Of a DNA stretch of 37,476 bases, positions 34,799-37,476 are shown piece by piece. Positions within the stretch are counted from its first letter, which is position 1, and every line of letters starts with the position of its first letter. Position numbers and translations under genes: made by a program. The stretch comes from Akkermansia sp. (GTDB taxonomy: Bacteria > Verrucomicrobiota > Verrucomicrobiia > Verrucomicrobiales > Akkermansiaceae). Location of the stretch: NCBI GenBank assembly GCA_017398355.1, contig JAFQGD010000039.1, positions 1 through 37,476 on the forward strand, given 5' to 3'. The notes below the pieces were generated by a model, which had not been told where the DNA came from, did no database searches, and saw only the letters and a list, made by a program, of their open reading frames with translations.

Positions 34799-35323
34799 AT
34801 GGCAACTGACAAAAAAATCACGATGAAGACGAGCAAGGGCGACATCAGGTTGACGGTGTTCGCCTCCAAGACCCCGGTGACAGCCGCCAGCTTCCTGAAT
34901 CTTGCGAGCAAGGGATTCTATGATGGGCTGAGCTTTCACCGCGTGATTGCAGATTTTATGATTCAGGGTGGCGACCCCCAGGGCACCGGTTGCGGTGGCC
35001 CCGGTTATCAGTTCGATGATGAATGCCGCCCTGACCTCAAGTTTGATCGCCCCGGTTTGTTGGCTATGGCCAATGCCGGTCGCACATGGACCGGGCAGGG
35101 CACCAATGGTTCTCAATTCTTTATTACTCATGTTCCCACCGATTGGCTGAACGGCAAGCACACCATTTTTGGGGAGGTGCAGGGGAGCGAAGACCAAGAT
35201 GTGGTGAATGCGATTCGCCAAGGTGATAAGATTGTGACCATTGCCATACACGATGATTGTGCAGACCTGTTCGAGGAGCAGGCTTCCAACATCACCCGCT
35301 GGAATAGCAAGCTGAAGAAGTAA
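34799..35323 (+). CDS. Cyclophilin-type peptidyl-prolyl cis-trans isomerase
   Basis: Speeds cis-trans isomerisation of proline bonds in folding proteins. The 174 residues have no signal peptide, so a cytoplasmic form (PpiB-like) is expected. Motifs: the active-site arginine in [15 protein letters not shown], then [44 protein letters not shown] (split: [18 protein letters not shown]). The stop codon overlaps the ATG of the ABC-F gene by one base (TAATG), so the two are translationally coupled. Confidence 0.93.
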   Translation: MATDKKITMKTSKGDIRLTVFASKTPVTAASFLNLASKGFYDGLSFHRVIADFMIQGGDPQGTGCGGPGYQFDDECRPDLKFDRPGLLAMANAGRTWTGQGTNGSQFFITHVPTDWLNGKHTIFGEVQGSEDQDVVNAIRQGDKIVTIAIHDDCADLFEEQASNITRWNSKLKK

Positions 35324-37329
35324 TGGTATTCGCCGTCCAGGACCTGCACATCGAGTTTGGTCCCCGGGTGCTTTTCGATTCGCTCTCCTTTGTCGTGGAG
35401 CAGGGAGAGCGTATCGCTTTTGCGGGGCAAAATGGTGCCGGTAAATCGACCTTGATGAAATGTATCGTGGGGGTGATGGAGCCGGACCACGGCAAGGTGC
35501 TTTTGCCGCGCCATACACATGTGGGCTATTTGCCGCAGGATGGCATTCACATTGCCGGGACTCCCTTGTTGGATGAGGTGCTGGGCTCGGTGGGTAATAT
35601 TGTAGAACTGCAGCAGACGGTGGAAGAAATGTCTGCCACGCTGCTGCAGTTGGATTCCGCCGGAGAGGAATACCGCGAGACTTTGGAAGAAATAGGCCGA
35701 TTGGAGCTGATTTTGCACGATCGCGATGCGGCTCGTTTACGCCCCCGCACAGAATCAATTTTGCGCGGCTTGGGGTTCAGCGAAGCGGATTTTTCGCGTG
35801 ATTGCGGGGAGTTTTCCGGCGGTTGGCAAATGCGCATAGCTTTGGCCAAGCTTTTGTTGCAAGAGCCTGAGGTGTTGCTGCTAGACGAGCCGACCAATCA
35901 TTTGGACTTGCAAAGTCAGCGTTGGCTGGAGCAAAGCTTGCGCCACTACCGCGGGGCAATCTGCATTATCAGCCATGATGTGGCTTTGCTGGATAGCTTA
36001 GTGAATCGTACGATTGCTTTTCACCATGGGCGAGCCGAAGAATATGCCGGCAATTTTTCCTTTTATCTGAAAGAAAGCAAGGCGCGTAAGGAAATCCTGC
36101 TGCGCCAAGCAAAAGCGCAGCAGCGTGAAATTGCAAAAACGCAGGAGTTCATAGATCGCTTCCGCGCAAAGGCCACCAAGGCTTCGCAGGTGCAGAGTCG
36201 CATCAAACAGCTCGAAAAAGTGGAATTGATTGAGGTGGAAGACGATGATGCGGTGATGAGTTTCCGCTTTCCCCCGCCCCCACCGGGTGGTAATACGGTG
36301 GTGAAGCTGGAGGGCGTATGCAAGGCATACGGTGATATTCGTTTGCTTCAGCAGTATGATTTTACCATGGATAAGGGGGACCGCATCGCCATTGTTGGGG
36401 TGAACGGCTCCGGCAAATCGACTTTTACACGCCTCATTTCCGGCACAGAAGCGCCGGATGCCGGCACATTCTCCTTTGGGCACCACACGCAAGTGGCGTT
36501 TTTCTCCCAGACACATGCAGATGTGCTGGATGATGAGCAAACGGTTCTGGAGTGTGTCGAAGCGGCTGCTTCCAGAGAAACACGGCCCTTAGTGCGTAAT
36601 ATATTGGGTTGCTTCCTTTTTCGAGGGGATGACGTTTTCAAAAAGATAGGGGTTCTTTCCGGTGGAGAACGCTCCCGCGTAGCGTTAGTTTGCATGTTGT
36701 TGCGCCCGGCTAATTTCCTGATTATGGACGAGCCCACGAACCACTTGGATTTCCAGAGTCAGGATGTGCTGCAGCGGGCCTTGGCTGATTATCCCGGTTC
36801 GTATTGCATTGTTTCACACAATCGCCAGTTTCTTGACCCCATTGTCAACAAAGTGCTGGAGTTCCGAACGGGGTTGCCCCCGCGCCTTTTCCATGGAAAT
36901 GTCTCCCAGTACCTAGAAACGGTGGAGGCAGAAGAACGTCGCCAGAAAGAGCTAAGCCAGCAGGCGGTTGATATCCCCGGTGCGGCAAGTAACACGCCTT
37001 CTCATTTGCCCAACAACCGTAAGGAAAGTCGCCGTTTGCGCGCCATGGCGCAAGAGCGTCGCAATGCTATTATCCGCCCCCTTGAACGCCGTTTAGAGGA
37101 GGTGGAAACTGACATCTCGCAGAAAGATGACCGCAAGGCTGCCATCTCGGCGGAGTTGGAAAAACCGGAAAATATGAGTGATAATCAGCGCCTTATGGAG
37201 CTGACGCAAGAATACCAAAGTCTGGAGCGCGAGACTGATGCCCTCTTTACTATTTGGGAGGAGGTCTCATCGGAATTGGAACGAGCCACAGCTCAGTTGC
37301 AGACCGAGTTTCCCGGTGTTTTATCGTGA
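35323..37329 (+). CDS. ABC-F family ATPase (YheS/YdiF/Uup-like)
   Basis: Soluble protein with two ABC ATPase domains and no membrane part, as in translation factors that act in the ribosomal E site. 668 residues. Domain 1: Walker A GQNGAGKST (35-43), signature FSGGWQ (164-169), Walker B LLLDEPTNHLD. Interdomain linker about 235-310 with FIDRFRAKATKASQVQSRIK, the part that reaches the P-site tRNA. Domain 2: Walker A GVNGSGKST (358-366), LSGGERSRVAL, LIMDEPTNHLD. A C-terminal coiled coil covers about 565-665. Both ATP sites look intact. Antibiotic resistance is possible for ABC-F proteins, but the length and coiled coil suggest a housekeeping type. A group II intron lies 11 nt beyond its stop. 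Confidence 0.92.
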   Translation: MVFAVQDLHIEFGPRVLFDSLSFVVEQGERIAFAGQNGAGKSTLMKCIVGVMEPDHGKVLLPRHTHVGYLPQDGIHIAGTPLLDEVLGSVGNIVELQQTVEEMSATLLQLDSAGEEYRETLEEIGRLELILHDRDAARLRPRTESILRGLGFSEADFSRDCGEFSGGWQMRIALAKLLLQEPEVLLLDEPTNHLDLQSQRWLEQSLRHYRGAICIISHDVALLDSLVNRTIAFHHGRAEEYAGNFSFYLKESKARKEILLRQAKAQQREIAKTQEFIDRFRAKATKASQVQSRIKQLEKVELIEVEDDDAVMSFRFPPPPPGGNTVVKLEGVCKAYGDIRLLQQYDFTMDKGDRIAIVGVNGSGKSTFTRLISGTEAPDAGTFSFGHHTQVAFFSQTHADVLDDEQTVLECVEAAASRETRPLVRNILGCFLFRGDDVFKKIGVLSGGERSRVALVCMLLRPANFLIMDEPTNHLDFQSQDVLQRALADYPGSYCIVSHNRQFLDPIVNKVLEFRTGLPPRLFHGNVSQYLETVEAEERRQKELSQQAVDIPGAASNTPSHLPNNRKESRRLRAMAQERRNAIIRPLERRLEEVETDISQKDDRKAAISAELEKPENMSDNQRLMELTQEYQSLERETDALFTIWEEVSSELERATAQLQTEFPGVLS

Positions 37330-37371
37330 TGTACTAAAAATTGAGTAGGGGGACTTTCGTCCCCCTCTCAC

Positions 37372-37405
37372 ACCACCGTACGTGCCATTTATGGCATACG
37401 GCGGT
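37372..37405 (-). ncRNA. Group II intron domain V (catalytic hairpin)
   Basis: Exactly 34 nt, the canonical size: lower stem ACCGCCGTA/TACGGTGGT, 2-nt CG bulge on the 3' side, upper stem TGCCA/TGGCA, loop TAAA. The only non-Watson-Crick pair is a G-U at the triad. Confidence 0.85.
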
Positions 37406-37411
37406 TTCCAA

Positions 37412-37476
37412 TCAGCGTTTGAGGAGTTGATAAAACGAGATATATCCCTCTGCTCGCAGCCATGCGTTATCCATGC
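37412..37476 (-). CDS. Group II intron-encoded reverse transcriptase/maturase, C-terminal end only
   Basis: The last 20 codons plus stop are visible (NAWLRAEGYISFYQLLKR and TGA at 37412-37414). The short NAWLRxxGY ending and its place about 6 nt before domain V fit an intron-encoded protein of the LtrA kind. The start and catalytic domains are outside the window, so activity cannot be judged. Confidence 0.65.
   Translation of the reverse strand, partial: MDNAWLRAEGYISFYQLLKR

Larger units (their letters stand above)
37340..37476 (-). mobile_element. Group II intron, 3' end (continues beyond the window)
   Basis: Read on the minus strand, the sequence holds the last codons of the intron-encoded protein, a 34-nt domain V (37372-37405), domain VI (37343-37369) and a 3' end ...CTACTCAAT. 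Domain V folds as a 9-bp lower stem with a CGC triad, a CG bulge, a 5-bp upper stem and a four-base loop; a CGC triad is typical of group IIC introns. In domain VI a bulged A (complement of 37346) lies 7 nt from the end at 37340, the normal branch-point place. The 5' end and most of the reverse transcriptase lie to the right of the window. Confidence 0.85.

Overview
The window is a bacterial chromosome segment packed with housekeeping genes. Protein character suggests an anaerobic, possibly gut-associated member of the Verrucomicrobiota (Akkermansia-like). The pointers are a secreted GH89 alpha-N-acetylglucosaminidase (mucin or glycosaminoglycan use), a GspE/GspF/GspG secretion set, a fermentative iron alcohol dehydrogenase, a tyrosine phenol-lyase/tryptophanase-family enzyme and a GGGtGRT/NifU-like pair typical of anaerobes. 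This placement is an impression from protein sequence only; no search was run.

Layout. 1-589: no convincing gene; a terminator hairpin and GC-rich repeats. 590-2260 (+): plsY-gpsA, the glycerol-3-phosphate/phosphatidate pair. 2336-9941 (-): GH89 enzyme, then a type II secretion/type IV pilus-like set transcribed gspE1-gspE2-gspF-gspG. 10189-11828 (+): pyrE-nagZ. 11822-15478 (-): M23 peptidase-nadD-cmk-plsC-recF. 15614-16972 (-): glutamate dehydrogenase. 17106-24770 (-): a long co-directional run clpP-clpX-tsaD-(unknown wHTH/PD-D/EXK-like)-(DUF3592-like)-argF-sufE-rRNA methyltransferase-ywaF. 24906-30636 (-): citrate synthase, YggL-like protein, ankyrin membrane protein, iron alcohol dehydrogenase, TPL/tryptophanase-family lyase. 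30914-34100 (+): enolase, then a NifU-like scaffold and a GGGtGRT protein. 34199-34684 (-): GNAT acetyltransferase. 34799-37329 (+): cyclophilin and ABC-F ATPase. 37340-37476 (-): the 3' end of a group II intron (domains V and VI and the last codons of its reverse transcriptase), which continues past the window.

Promoters are easy to read here: TTGACN or TTGCAA, 17 nt, TAtacT-like. At seven genes (plsY, pyrE, cmk, M23 peptidase, alcohol dehydrogenase, yggL, cyclophilin) the -10 box ends only 6-10 nt before the likely ATG, so transcripts would be leaderless or have a leader of 0-4 nt. Shine-Dalgarno motifs are almost absent elsewhere too. Most metabolic functions are ordinary. The items most worth a second look are the NifU-like/GGGtGRT pair, the lyase with a mixed active site, the wHTH protein with a nuclease-like domain that seems to have lost its catalytic lysine, the paired tetraloop hairpins in the citrate synthase leader, and the leaderless promoter pattern.
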